The translations under genes were made by a program, and so were the position numbers. A stretch of DNA of 64,000 nucleotides, taken from NCBI GenBank assembly GCA_963801855.1, contig CAWDGK010000002.1, positions 868,001-932,000 on the forward strand, written 5' to 3'. This DNA comes from JACDAN01 sp963801855 (GTDB taxonomy: Bacteria > Actinomycetota > Thermoleophilia > Gaiellales > Gaiellaceae). Below are positions 44,443 through 53,300 of the stretch, in pieces (position 1 is the stretch's first letter; the number at the start of each line of letters is the position of its first letter). Under the pieces are notes generated by a model. That model saw only the letters and a program-made list of their open reading frames with translations. It ran no database searches and was not told the origin of the DNA.

Positions 44443-45231
44443 TCAGGCGAGGAACGATTCGAGAACCGTCGCAACCTCTCGGGCGGGTGGACGTTCGGCT
44501 GGATTCTTCGCGAGCATTCGCATGACCAGGCTCTGGAGCCTCGGATCCAGGTTGTTGCCCAGCGGCTCGGGCTCGACCACCAGTTGCGGGTAGCGCTCCG
44601 TCAGGTCGTCGCTGCTCGCGGCATCCGGTGATCGCGGAAAGGGGATCTCGCCGGTGATTCCGTGGTGCAGCGTCGCGCCGAGGCCCCAGACGTCGGCGGC
44701 GGCCTCGATCGAATGCGGCGACGAGCCGACCTCGCATACCTCCGGGGCGACGTATGCATGCGTGCCGATCGGCCGCTGGAGTTGGGCTGCGTCCTCGTAG
44801 GAGCGAGCGAGACTGAGGTCGATGAGCCGAGGCGGGACGTTCATGACGATGTTGCTCGGCTTGACGTCGAAGTGCACCACACGCTCGGTCGAGAGGTAGT
44901 GAAGAACCGCGGCAATGTGCAGCGCGAGCGGCAGGAGCTGCTCGAGGGGGAGCAATCCATGCCGCTTCATGAGGCGTCGTAGCGTCGGGGCTTCGAGATC
45001 CTCCAGCAGAAGATGCGGGTGGGGGCCGTCGAGGACTGCGCTGAATCCGCGAACGAGGACGGGGTGTGCCAGCCGATCGAGCAGCGCGGCCTCTCGACGG
45101 AACGCCCCGACGGCCCGCTCGTCGTTCACCTTGTCCGGCCGTAGCACCTTGGCGACGACGGGCGAGTACAGCTTCTCGTCCCAGACGAGAAAAACCTCGT
45201 AACGGGTTCCCCCACCAAGGGGCTCGAGCAC
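44443..45231 (-). CDS. Serine/threonine protein kinase-like protein
   Basis: 262 residues, kinase domain only, with no membrane helix. Glycine loop PLGGGTRYEVFLVWD, VVAKVLRPD (ATP lysine), VVHFDVKPSNIVM (catalytic Asp in an HFD rather than HRD motif), LIDLSLARS in place of DFG, and APEVCEVGSS (APE). The catalytic Asp, Lys and Asn are kept; the HFD and DLS changes are unusual but the metal-binding Asp remains. GTG 45231 is the only start before the glycine loop; upstream the frame is open for about 25 further codons without a start codon. Confidence 0.82.
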   Translation of the reverse strand: MLEPLGGGTRYEVFLVWDEKLYSPVVAKVLRPDKVNDERAVGAFRREAALLDRLAHPVLVRGFSAVLDGPHPHLLLEDLEAPTLRRLMKRHGLLPLEQLLPLALHIAAVLHYLSTERVVHFDVKPSNIVMNVPPRLIDLSLARSYEDAAQLQRPIGTHAYVAPEVCEVGSSPHSIEAAADVWGLGATLHHGITGEIPFPRSPDAASSDDLTERYPQLVVEPEPLGNNLDPRLQSLVMRMLAKNPAERPPAREVATVLESFLA

Positions 45232-45326
45232 CGTCCGCCCCGGGGCGATCGGCGTGCCGGATTCGAAATTCCAACTCGAACGTTCCTTGTTCGTCAGACG
45301 AGGATCCTTTCAGCTCCGCGAAACGA

Positions 45327-45352
45327 CGAGGGGCCGGTTGCCCGGCCCCTCG
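45327..45352 (-). terminator. Hairpin after the beta-helix gene
   Basis: A perfect 11-bp stem (45327-45337 with 45342-45352) with a four-base loop lies 23 bases beyond the stop of the minus-strand beta-helix gene. Read on the minus strand it is followed by TCGTTTCG. It separates that gene from the kinase gene. Confidence 0.6.
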
Positions 45353-45374
45353 CGCTTTCGTCGACAGCTTGCTC

Positions 45375-46640
45375 TCAGTCGTCGCTGTCGTCGTCGCTGT
45401 CGTCGTCCCCGTGGTCGCGGCTGTCGTCGTCACTGCCGTCTTCGTCGTCCTCGGAGTCGTCGTCGTCGTCTCCGCGTGCGTTCTCGCAGAGACCAGGGCG
45501 GTTCTCGGTCTCGCCGTCGTTGCGGATCCAGATGTTCGCGACGAGCGCCGGCGGGTTGTACGGACCGACCGAATTGTCATGGCAGTCGTGTTCCGTGTTG
45601 TTTCGAAGGAAGTTGCCCTCGATGCGGTTGTCCAGCGTGTTGTCGTCCATGAAGATCCCGTCGTACAGGGTGCTGTCGAGCACGACGTTGTAGAGAATCC
45701 GGGAGGCCTGGGTACCGGACGCCACGATGTTGTCGTCGTTCCGGACGACCCGGTTCTCCACCACGGTCGTTCCCGGCGCGGGGGAGGGGTCGACGGGCGG
45801 TGCGCCGTACAGCAGGATGCCGGACGAGGAGGCGACGGCCGTGAGTGGGCCGACGAGGGTGTTGTCCGACACGTGGTTCTCCTGGACTACGGCGAACGCG
45901 CCACGGCTGACCTGAATGCCGTTCTGCGCGATCGTCGTGCTCGGGCCGAAGCCGATGACCCGGTTGCCCCAGACGGTTGCGCGGGAGCCCACGTTGTCGA
46001 TCGTCATTCCGTTCTTCTGGTACTTGTCGATCAGGTTGCGAGAGATCGTCGCGGTGCCGACCGTGGGACCGTCCGCGTACTTTCGTCCGACCTGGACGCC
46101 GACGCCGTTCTGACAGCCGCTCAACTCGTTGGTGATCGGGGTGAGCGTGTCGCGAATCTCGGTGATGTGATTGTCGTCGATCGTTGCCTGGCCGCCGTTC
46201 TCGACCCAAACGCCGTAGCGGATGCTGTCGCAGCCGGCCGGGCCCGGACCGCTGATCGTGAAGGCGAGAATCTGAACGTTCGTCGCGCCGTTCACGTGGA
46301 CGATCGCCTTCTCGTCGACGAGGTTCGTGACGATAGTCGGCGGCGCTTTGATGATCGCGGCCCGACGAACGATCGAACGGATCGTCGTGCTGTTGTCGTC
46401 TGGGCTCTCGAACGACACCTGTTCGGTGTACGTGCCTGGGCAGACATTGATCGTCGAACCCGGCGGAGCAGTTTCGACGGCGGCCTCGATCGAACTGGAT
46501 GCCGGCGTCGGCGCGCCGCAGTTGCTAGGCGGACTTGCCTGGCCGTCGTCGTCCACGATGAACGTGGCCGCTGACGCGTCCGCGAGTCCTACTGCAAAGG
46601 CGCTCACGAGGGCGATCGCGAGAATTGCGATTCGCTTCAT
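45375..46640 (-). CDS. Secreted right-handed parallel beta-helix protein with Asp-rich tail
   Basis: 421 residues. Signal peptide (MKRIAILAIALVSAFAVGLA), then a start typical of pectate-lyase-like folds (TFIVDDDGQASPPSNC, SIEAAVETAPPGSTINVCPG) and repeated short coils (ATIDDNHITEI, ATISRNLIDKYQKNGM, VVQENHVSDNTL, TVVENRVVRNDDNIV). The last ~30 residues are almost only Asp with Ser/Glu, a likely calcium-binding or wall-facing tail. The enzymatic activity, if any, is not clear. 227 bases separate it from the divergent ImuB-like gene; that stretch is AT-rich and must hold both promoters. Confidence 0.85.
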   Translation of the reverse strand: MKRIAILAIALVSAFAVGLADASAATFIVDDDGQASPPSNCGAPTPASSSIEAAVETAPPGSTINVCPGTYTEQVSFESPDDNSTTIRSIVRRAAIIKAPPTIVTNLVDEKAIVHVNGATNVQILAFTISGPGPAGCDSIRYGVWVENGGQATIDDNHITEIRDTLTPITNELSGCQNGVGVQVGRKYADGPTVGTATISRNLIDKYQKNGMTIDNVGSRATVWGNRVIGFGPSTTIAQNGIQVSRGAFAVVQENHVSDNTLVGPLTAVASSSGILLYGAPPVDPSPAPGTTVVENRVVRNDDNIVASGTQASRILYNVVLDSTLYDGIFMDDNTLDNRIEGNFLRNNTEHDCHDNSVGPYNPPALVANIWIRNDGETENRPGLCENARGDDDDDSEDDEDGSDDDSRDHGDDDSDDDSDD

Positions 46641-46825
46641 GCTTTCCTCCCTCTCGAGATGGTCGGCCCAAGGGGCCGCGAGTGTGTGCTCGGCCCCTCG
46701 TGCGAGCGACCTGGCACGCCCAGAATCCCCGAGTCAAAAACATTCGAAACATCCTTTTTGCAGGTAAAACATTGATTGACAAATCAATCGACCCTGCCTT
46801 GTAACGGCGAAGGCCTCCCCGAGAC

Positions 46826-46864
46826 TTGACACCGAACACACGTTCGTGGTAGAACGTGTGTTCG
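46826..46864 (+). promoter_or_regulatory. SOS promoter with tandem LexA boxes upstream of the ImuB-like gene
   Basis: CGAACACACGTTCG (46833-46846) matches the actinobacterial/Gram-positive LexA consensus CGAAC-N4-GTTCG exactly. AGAACGTGTGTTCG (46851-46864) matches all but its first base. Together they make a larger inverted repeat with 13-bp arms (46833-46845 and 46852-46864). A perfect -35 hexamer TTGACA lies at 46826-46831, so bound LexA would cover the promoter. The second box ends three bases before the start codon. Confidence 0.88.
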
Positions 46865-46867
46865 CTC

Positions 46868-48052
46868 ATGGTCGCATCCCTCGCCATCCCTGGATTCGAG
46901 CTTCGCGCCGCGCTTCGTCAGCGGCCTAGCCTCGCGATCCAGCCCGCTGCGCTCGCGCCTCCCGACGGCGCCGAGCCGCTCATCGGGCCCGTCACCGCCG
47001 CGGCTCACCAGGCCGGCGTTCGGCCCGGGATGCGGATGGGGGAGGCACTTGCAACCTGCCCGCAGCTGGTTCTCGTCGAGCCGGATCCGGCAGGAGCGGA
47101 AAAAGACTGGGAGGAGATCGTCCGCCGGCTCGAGGACTCCGGCTTCGCCGTCGAGTCCGCTCAGCTCGGCACGGCCTATTTCGACACGCGCGGGGTGGAG
47201 CGCCTCTACGGCGGCCTCGAGCAGGCGCTCCGGCGCGCCCTCGCCGCGGTCGGCTCACACTGGGATGCGCGCGTTGGCGCGGCAACACGCCGCTTCGCCG
47301 CTCTGGCGGCAGCCAACGTCGCGCGCCCAGGCCAGGTTCTCGTCGTCTCCGACGAGCGCAGCAAGGAGTTTCTCGCCCCGCTTCCACTCCGCCTGCTCGG
47401 GCTAGACGAGCGACGACGCCAGGAGCTGGAAGCGCTGGGCGTGAAGCGCGTTGGACAACTTGCCCGGCTCCCGGGCGCTGCCGTTGCCGAACGTCTGGGA
47501 CCGGACGGCCGCAGCGCCTGGGGTCAGGCGAGAGGAGGCAAGGGCAGTCGCATCCGCGGCCGCCGCCCGCCCGCCGAGATCGTGGAGGAGCTCGAGTTCC
47601 CCGAGGCGGTCGGAAACGAGCTCACGCTCCGCCGCGCCCTCGCCACCCTGGCCGAGACGGCCATGGCCCGGCCCGAGCGCGCCGACCGGTTCGTCCGAAA
47701 AGTCGCACTTTCGGCACGACTCGTCGGCGGAGCCTCCTGGCGCCGGACGCTGACCTTCCGCGACCCGGCAGGCGATCACGACCGGATCCGGATCGCCCTC
47801 GGCCCGAAGATCAACGAGGTGCCGGCACCCGTCCTTGCCCTCCGCCTCGAGCTGGTCTCGATGACCGAGGACACCGGCCGGCAGCTCGAGCTCGTCAGGC
47901 CGGAAGGCGCTGAGCTCCAGAACCGTCTCCAGGAAGGCCTCCGCCAGGTCAAGGCCTCGACCGGCGGCGGGATGGTCGCAACGGTCGTCGAGGTGGCGCC
48001 GTGGTCTCGGATTCCGGAAGCGCGAGCACTGTTCGTTCCGCGGGACGGCTAG
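46868..48052 (+). CDS. imuB: ImuB-like Y-family DNA polymerase homologue
   Basis: 394 residues. ImuB is a catalytically dead Y-family protein that bridges ImuA', DnaE2 and the beta clamp in the mycobacterial-type mutasome. The fold motifs are present (AAHQAGVRPGMRMGEALATC; GVKRVGQLARLPGAAVAERL helix-hairpin-helix). The N-terminal Asp of active polymerases is replaced (ASLAIPGFEL) and the usual SxDE motif reads SAQLGTAYFD, so catalysis is not expected. SOS control is shown by the boxes just upstream. ATG 46868 is chosen as the first start after the operator. No ImuA'-like gene is adjacent. Confidence 0.85.
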   Translation: MVASLAIPGFELRAALRQRPSLAIQPAALAPPDGAEPLIGPVTAAAHQAGVRPGMRMGEALATCPQLVLVEPDPAGAEKDWEEIVRRLEDSGFAVESAQLGTAYFDTRGVERLYGGLEQALRRALAAVGSHWDARVGAATRRFAALAAANVARPGQVLVVSDERSKEFLAPLPLRLLGLDERRRQELEALGVKRVGQLARLPGAAVAERLGPDGRSAWGQARGGKGSRIRGRRPPAEIVEELEFPEAVGNELTLRRALATLAETAMARPERADRFVRKVALSARLVGGASWRRTLTFRDPAGDHDRIRIALGPKINEVPAPVLALRLELVSMTEDTGRQLELVRPEGAELQNRLQEGLRQVKASTGGGMVATVVEVAPWSRIPEARALFVPRDG

Positions 48053-48435
48053 GCAGGCTCAACGAGCCGCGGGCCGCCCTGGTCGAGCCGCAAGCCGACG
48101 GGGCGCCGTGTCTCGTCAACCGCCTGGCCGTCGAGCTGATCCGCGAGGAGTGGCGAGTGCTGGACCGCTGGTGGACCGAGGATCCCGTCAACCGGCGGTA
48201 CTTCGACGTCGTCCTCGAGAGCGGCCAGCAGGTCGTCGTCTTCCACGACGACGAGCACGGCCGTTGGTTCACCAGCGCGGGGCTGAGCGCAGTCGGTTCT
48301 TCCGGGCGCGAACGTCGTACTCTTCGCGCGTCCGCCCATCGAGAGGGCTCGCGATGGCGATCGTTTCGCCGTCGCCTTGCTGCCCGTCTGGTTCGTTGGG
48401 CTGTTGATCTGGGGAGCCGTCGATTCAGGCCGTAA
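48001..48435 (+). CDS. DUF6504-like protein downstream of the ImuB-like gene
   Basis: The conserved part is EEWRVLDRWWTEDPVNRRYF followed by VVVFHDDEHGRWF, a pattern I associate with short proteins coded next to ImuB/DnaE2 in actinobacteria. GTG 48001 overlaps the ImuB-like gene by 52 bases and is the only usable start before the conserved block. After GRWFTSAG the frame becomes Arg-rich and unlike the family, so the true stop is probably near 48290 and hidden by an indel. Function unknown; association with translesion synthesis is positional. Confidence 0.6.
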   Translation: MVSDSGSASTVRSAGRLGRLNEPRAALVEPQADGAPCLVNRLAVELIREEWRVLDRWWTEDPVNRRYFDVVLESGQQVVVFHDDEHGRWFTSAGLSAVGSSGRERRTLRASAHREGSRWRSFRRRLAARLVRWAVDLGSRRFRP

Positions 48436-49079
48436 CCGGAGATCCGAGACGTCGCGCCTGGTCTCTGGATCTGGCGCCAGGATCATCCCGACTGGGATCC
48501 GGGAGTCGGTTGGGATCCGCCGGTCACCTCGACGTGCGTCGAGTCCGGCGGAGAGGTCGTGCTGCTCGATCCGCTCGCGCCGCCGGAGGATGCGACCGAG
48601 ATCTGGGAGCGCCTCGACGCGCACCCGCCCACGGTCGTCGTCGTTCTCAAGCCGGACCACGTCCGCGACGTCGATCTCTTCGTCGGCCGTTACGGCGCGA
48701 AGGCGTTCGGGCCCGACGTCTTCTTCGCGGCGATGCCCCCGAGACGGAGCTCGAGTGGATCGGAGAAGGCAGCGAGCTACCGGGCGGCCTCGTCGCGCTC
48801 TACGACGGCCGAGGCCGGAACGAGACGCCGATGTGGCTCCCGGAGCAGCGCGCGATCGTCTTCGCCGACGGCCTGACGGCGCCCGAGGGCGAGCTCCAGG
48901 TCTGGTGGACGCCCTGGCACGAGAAACGTGTGCTCCCGGCGCTCAGGGAGCTACTCGAGCTCCCGTTCGAGCACGTGATCGTCTCCCACGGCGAGCCGGT
49001 TCACGACCGCGCCGCGTTCGAGCGCGCGCTCGAGCGGCCGCCCTACACCGGAGAGCTCGAGGCCCAGTCCGAGAACTAG
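48436..49079 (+). pseudogene. Metallo-beta-lactamase-fold-like protein (start lost, frame broken)
   Basis: A continuous protein-like sequence begins right after the TAA at 48435 (EIRDVAPGLWIWRQDHPDWD) with no start codon, runs through VVLLDPLAPPEDATEIWERL and VVLKPDHVRDVDLFVGRYG, then at about 48733 one G is missing and it continues one frame over (DAPETELEWIGEGSELPGG) to VSHGEPV and TAG 49079. The overall order fits MBL-fold proteins, but the HxHxDH metal motif is not present (KPDHVRDVD instead). Either two sequence errors or real decay. Confidence 0.6.
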
Positions 49080-49255
49080 GCCGCGTCGTGGATCTGCGAG
49101 CGGATCTTCTCCGCGGTCGCGTCGTCGATCTGATCCATGCCGTGCACCTCACGCGCGTGCGTGGCCACCTGGGCCATGACCTCTTCCTCCGAGTCCGCGT
49201 GGACGACGGCGTCGCAGTCGAAGCCGACGTCGGCGCACTTGAGCTCCTTCGTCAT
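49076..49255 (-). CDS. DUF1059-like small protein
   Basis: 59 residues, KELKCADVGFDCDAVVHADS with the two cysteines of the DUF1059 family and the later MAQVATHAREVHGM segment. Function unknown. Its ATG at 49255 overlaps the stop of the upstream TfoX-like gene (ATGA), so the two form a minus-strand pair. Confidence 0.85.
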   Translation of the reverse strand: MTKELKCADVGFDCDAVVHADSEEEVMAQVATHAREVHGMDQIDDATAEKIRSQIHDAA

Positions 49256-49578
49256 ACGCTCTCCTTTCGCAGCCTGAGCGCCGTCTCGGCGAGCTCGGGC
49301 CATTTCGCCTCGTGGACGGCGGGCACTTCGACCCACCCGCCCATCAGGCGACCGTTGTTTGCCGGGTCGTAGATCCGTGAACCGTCGAGCGCGAGCGCCT
49401 TCTCTCGCTCACCTTCGTCGGGCAGCTTGAAGGCGAGCGTTCCTCTCGCCTCGTAGCAGGCGATCATCTTGCCGCCGGCCGTGATGCAAGGCCGTCCCAT
49501 CATCTGCGCCCCCTTCACGTCGGGGTCGCGGGCCGCGAGGTCGTCCGTGATCTCGTCGAAGCGGGCTCGGGGATTCAC
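49252..49578 (-). CDS. TfoX N-terminal-domain-like protein
   Basis: 108 residues. DEITDDLAARDPDVKGAQMM, GRPCITAGGKMIACYEARGT and the late GGWVEVPA segment resemble the stand-alone TfoX N-terminal/YjbR-type proteins. These small proteins have no firm biochemical role. Translationally coupled to the DUF1059 gene. Confidence 0.75.
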   Translation of the reverse strand: MNPRARFDEITDDLAARDPDVKGAQMMGRPCITAGGKMIACYEARGTLAFKLPDEGEREKALALDGSRIYDPANNGRLMGGWVEVPAVHEAKWPELAETALRLRKESV

Positions 49579-49587
49579 GGCTCGACC

Positions 49588-50337
49588 CTAACGCCCTCGG
49601 GCTCGCCCCGCGAAGCCCGCGTCCGGCGCGTGCAGGTTGAACAGCCGTGCCGGGCCGACTGGCCGGAAGCCGTGCGTCACGCCGATCGGGGCGGCGAAGT
49701 ACGAGCCGGCGCCGAGCCGCACGGTCTCGTCGCCGGCGATGAAGTCGATCTCGCCCTCGAGGACGTAGAACGAGTCGATGTGATCGTCGTGGCTGTGCGG
49801 GTCGACGCCCTCCCAGCGCTCGTCGAACTCGAGCACGAACAGGGAGAGCTCGGTCGTCTCCGCCTTGATCGTGTTCGCCAGCCCCTCGCGACGGGACAGA
49901 CGCTCGCCCTCATCCGGCCCCGAGATTTCCGCAGCGGCCGGCCCGTACGCCTCGTCGACGTCGTAGCTGTCCCATTGGAACCGCCGGCCGGCCACAGCAT
50001 TGCGCATGTACTCGATGAACCGCCCGTCGGGCGCGTGGATGTTGAGGTACCGCGCCCGCCCAGGGCCGGCGTTCGTGAAGCCGTGGACGATGCCGGGCGG
50101 GACAGCGACGGTGGTCCCGGCCTCCGCGCGCACACGCTCGTCCCCGTTGATGAACTCGAGCGTTCCTTCGAGGACGTAGAACGCGTCGACGTGGTCCTTG
50201 TGGAAGTGGGGGCCAGGGCCCTGGAACTCCGGGCCGACGTCGACCTCGTTGACCGAGATCTCCGGCAGCTCGAGCTTGACGACGATCCGCTCGTTCAGGC
50301 GCTCGCCTTCGCCGGGGTCGCAAACGATGGCGTTCAC
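49588..50337 (-). CDS. Double-cupin domain protein
   Basis: About 249 residues from GTG 50337. Two cupin barrels: first with PHFHKDHVDAFYVLEGTLEF and HGFTNAG, second with PHSHDDHIDSFYVLEGEIDF and THGF. The repeated HxHxxHxDxFYVLEG metal motif makes both barrels potentially metal-binding. An upstream ATG at 50367 would add ten residues, but it lies inside the SOS palindrome and across the dnaE2 promoter, so GTG 50337 is preferred. Substrate unknown. Confidence 0.85.
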   Translation of the reverse strand: MNAIVCDPGEGERLNERIVVKLELPEISVNEVDVGPEFQGPGPHFHKDHVDAFYVLEGTLEFINGDERVRAEAGTTVAVPPGIVHGFTNAGPGRARYLNIHAPDGRFIEYMRNAVAGRRFQWDSYDVDEAYGPAAAEISGPDEGERLSRREGLANTIKAETTELSLFVLEFDERWEGVDPHSHDDHIDSFYVLEGEIDFIAGDETVRLGAGSYFAAPIGVTHGFRPVGPARLFNLHAPDAGFAGRARGR

Positions 50338-50351
50338 GGCGAAGAGCCTAT

Positions 50352-50397
50352 TTGACACCCTGACCATGGAGGGCGAACATATGTTCGCCCTCCATGG
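50352..50397 (+). promoter_or_regulatory. SOS operator: 34-bp perfect palindrome over the dnaE2 start, with TTGACA
   Basis: CGAACATATGTTCG (50374-50387) is a perfect, fully symmetric LexA box. It is centred in a longer perfect palindrome, 50364-50397, whose right arm contains the dnaE2 ATG (50394-50396) and whose left arm contains the mirror-image ATG (50367 on the minus strand). TTGACA at 50352-50357 is a good -35. The site would let LexA block dnaE2 and possibly the divergent cupin gene. Confidence 0.9.
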
Positions 50398-53300
50398 CCT
50401 ATATCGAGCTTCACGCGCACTCCTCCTACTCGTTCCTCGACGGCGCGTCCCTGCCCGAGGAGCTGGCGGTTCGCGCGGGTGAGCTCGGGTACGACGCGCT
50501 CGCGCTCACCGACCACGACGGCGTCTACGGCTCGCTCGAGTTCGCGCACGCCGCCAAGTCATTCGGGGTGAGGCCGATCACCGGGGCGGAAGTGGCTTTG
50601 GGCGACGGCTCCCATGTCACGCTGCTGGTCGAGAGCGCGACCGGATACGCGAACCTCTGCCGGCTGCTGACGGCGGCCCATGCGGGGACTCGACCGGATT
50701 CTGGGACGCGTAGCGTTGCGCTGGATCCGGCGCTCGACCAGGCTCTGCTCGAGGAGCTGAACGAGGGGATCGTCTGCCTGTCGGGCTGCTCGCGGCTCGG
50801 GCTCGCCGTGCAGGATCCGAACGCCGCCGCGCGCCTGGCACAGGCGTTTGGGCGCGATCGCTTCTTCGTCGAGCTGCAACGCCCGTTCGAGCGGGGAGAC
50901 GTGCGGCGCAACGCCCGGCTCAGGGATCTCGCCGAGGCCCTGCGCGTCCAGACAGTGGTGACCGGTGACGTCCACGCTCATGTGGCGAGTCGCGCGCCGC
51001 TCCAGGACGCGCTCGTTGCGATCAGGCACCGCACGTCGCTCGAAGGCTCCGAGCCGGAGCGGCGAGGGAACCACGAGGCCGTCCTGCGCGCGCCGGGTGA
51101 GGTCGCCGATCGCTTTCCGCTCGACCGCGAGGCCGTCGACCGGAGCGGAGAGATCGCCGAGCGGCTCGAGTTCGATCTCACGCAGGAGCTCGGCTACCGC
51201 TACCCGGACTTCTCCGACCGGGCCGAGCCGGCCATCGCCCAGCTCACCCGCGTGTGCCGCCGAGCCTTCGAGGAGCGCTACAGCGGGCTGAACGGCCACA
51301 AGCGCAACGCGCGGGCCAGGCTCGACGAGGAGCTTGCCCTGATCGACGAGATCGGGCTCGCCGGGTTCTTCCTGCTCCACCACGAGGTGCTCGAGCTGGC
51401 CCGCGATGTCGCGAACGAGGTGCGCGGACGCGAGTCACCGCGCAACTCGCTGCCGCCCGGCCGGGGCCGAGGCTCGTCCGTCGGCTCGATCGTCTGCTAC
51501 CTCACCGGGCTCTCGCACGTCGACCCGGTCGAGGCCGGGCCTTTCGCTCGGGCGCTTCATCAACCGCGAGCTGACCGGCATCCCGGACATCGACCTCGAC
51601 TTCCCGCGCGACATCCGCGAGAAGCTGATCGTCGCGGTGACGGAGCGCTACGGCCGCGAGCACGCCGCGCTCGTCGCGAGCTTCTCGACGTACCGCTCGC
51701 GCGGCGCGATCCGCGACATCGGGAAGGCGCTCGGCCTTCCGTACGGGGAGCTCGAGCGGCTCGCGCGAGTCTCCGACGGCTGGAACGCGAAGCGCGTCGC
51801 CGAGGAGCTCCAGCTCGTGCCCGGTTTCGCGGACAAGGCGCGCTCGCCCCGCTGGCGCGCCTTCGCCGAGCTGACACACGAGATCGCCGGCCTCCCGCGG
51901 CACATCTCGCAGCACCCGGGCGGGATGGTGATCTCGACCCGCCCGCTCGTCGAGCTCGTCCCCGTCCAGCCGGCGGCCATGGCCGGGAGGCAGCTCGTCC
52001 AGTGGGACAAGGACTCCTGCGACGACGCCGGCTTCCTGAAGATCGACCTGCTCGGGCTCGGGATGCTCTCTGCGGTCGAGGAGTGCGTAGAGCAGATCGC
52101 ACGCCTCCGCGGCGAGCCGATCGACCTCTCGCGGATTCCGCTCGACGATCCCGAGACTTTCGCGCAGATCCAGGAGGCGGACACCGTCGGCGCCTTCCAG
52201 ATCGAGAGCCGCGCGCAGATGCAGACGATCCTCCGCACCCGGCCCGAGACGATCGAGGACATCATGGTTCAGGTCGCCCTCGTGCGGCCAGGGCCGATCC
52301 AGGGCAAGGCAGTCCACCCGTACATCGAGCGGCGGCAGAAGCTGCGCGAGGATCCGTCGTACGAGCCGCCGGCCGACCATCCGCTGCTGGCCGAGCCGCT
52401 GCGCGACACCCTCGGCGTCATCGTCTTCCAGGATCAGGTGCTGGAGGTCGCGATGGCGCTCGCCGGGTTCAGCGTGGGAGAGGCGGAGGGTCTGCGGCGG
52501 GCGATGAGCCGGAAGCGGAGCGAGGCCGCGCTCGAGGCGTACCGGAAGCGGTTCGTCGAAGGAGCGCTCGGCAAGGGCGTGGAGGAGAAGCTGGCGAACG
52601 AGATCTACGACAAGCTCGTCGCCTTCTCCGGGTTCGGGTTCCCGAAGTCGCATGCGGCGGCGTTCGGGCTCCTGGCCTACCAGTCGTCGTGGCTCCGGTG
52701 CCACTACCCCGCGGAGTTCCTGTGCGCGCTTCTGAACGCACAGCCGATGGGCTTCTACCCGCCGGCGACGCTCGTGCGGGATGCGCAGCGGCGCGGGGTG
52801 GAGGTGCTTCCGCCGGACGTGAATCTCACCGAGGCGAAGTGCGCGGTGCAGGCCGGGGCGGTGCGGATGGGGATCGAGTTCGTGACCTCGGTGGGGGAGG
52901 ACGACGCCCAGGCGCTGGTAGAGGAGCGTGAGCGCGGCGGGCCGTTCCTCGACGTCCGCGATCTGGCGCAGCGGGCGCCGCTGCGACGGCGAGAGCCTCC
53001 AGACGCTGATCGAGTCCGGCGCCTGTGCGTCCTTCGGTGAGGAGGCGCGGCCGCTGATCTGGGAGGCCGGGCTCGCGCCGCGCTCGACGTCGGTTCCGGG
53101 GTCGGGCGGGGAGGCGCGGCAGCTGGCCCTGCCGCTCGAGCCGACGGTCGAGACGCCCGAGCTTCCGGAGGCGACGGACTGGGAGCGAATGCTCGCCGAC
53201 TACCGCACGACGAGCGTCTCGGTCGGGACGCACCCGCTCGAGCTCCTGCGCCCGCATCTTCCGGACAATGTCCTCTCGAGCCACGACCTGTCTCTGACAC

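Noticed and set aside
45378..45475. GTC/GTCGTC repeat run on the plus strand
   Set aside because: It is the Asp-rich C-terminal tail of the beta-helix protein read in reverse, not a regulatory repeat.
46856..46867. GTG 46856 as the start of the ImuB-like gene
   Set aside because: It lies inside the second LexA box; ATG 46868 directly after the operator gives the expected N-terminus.
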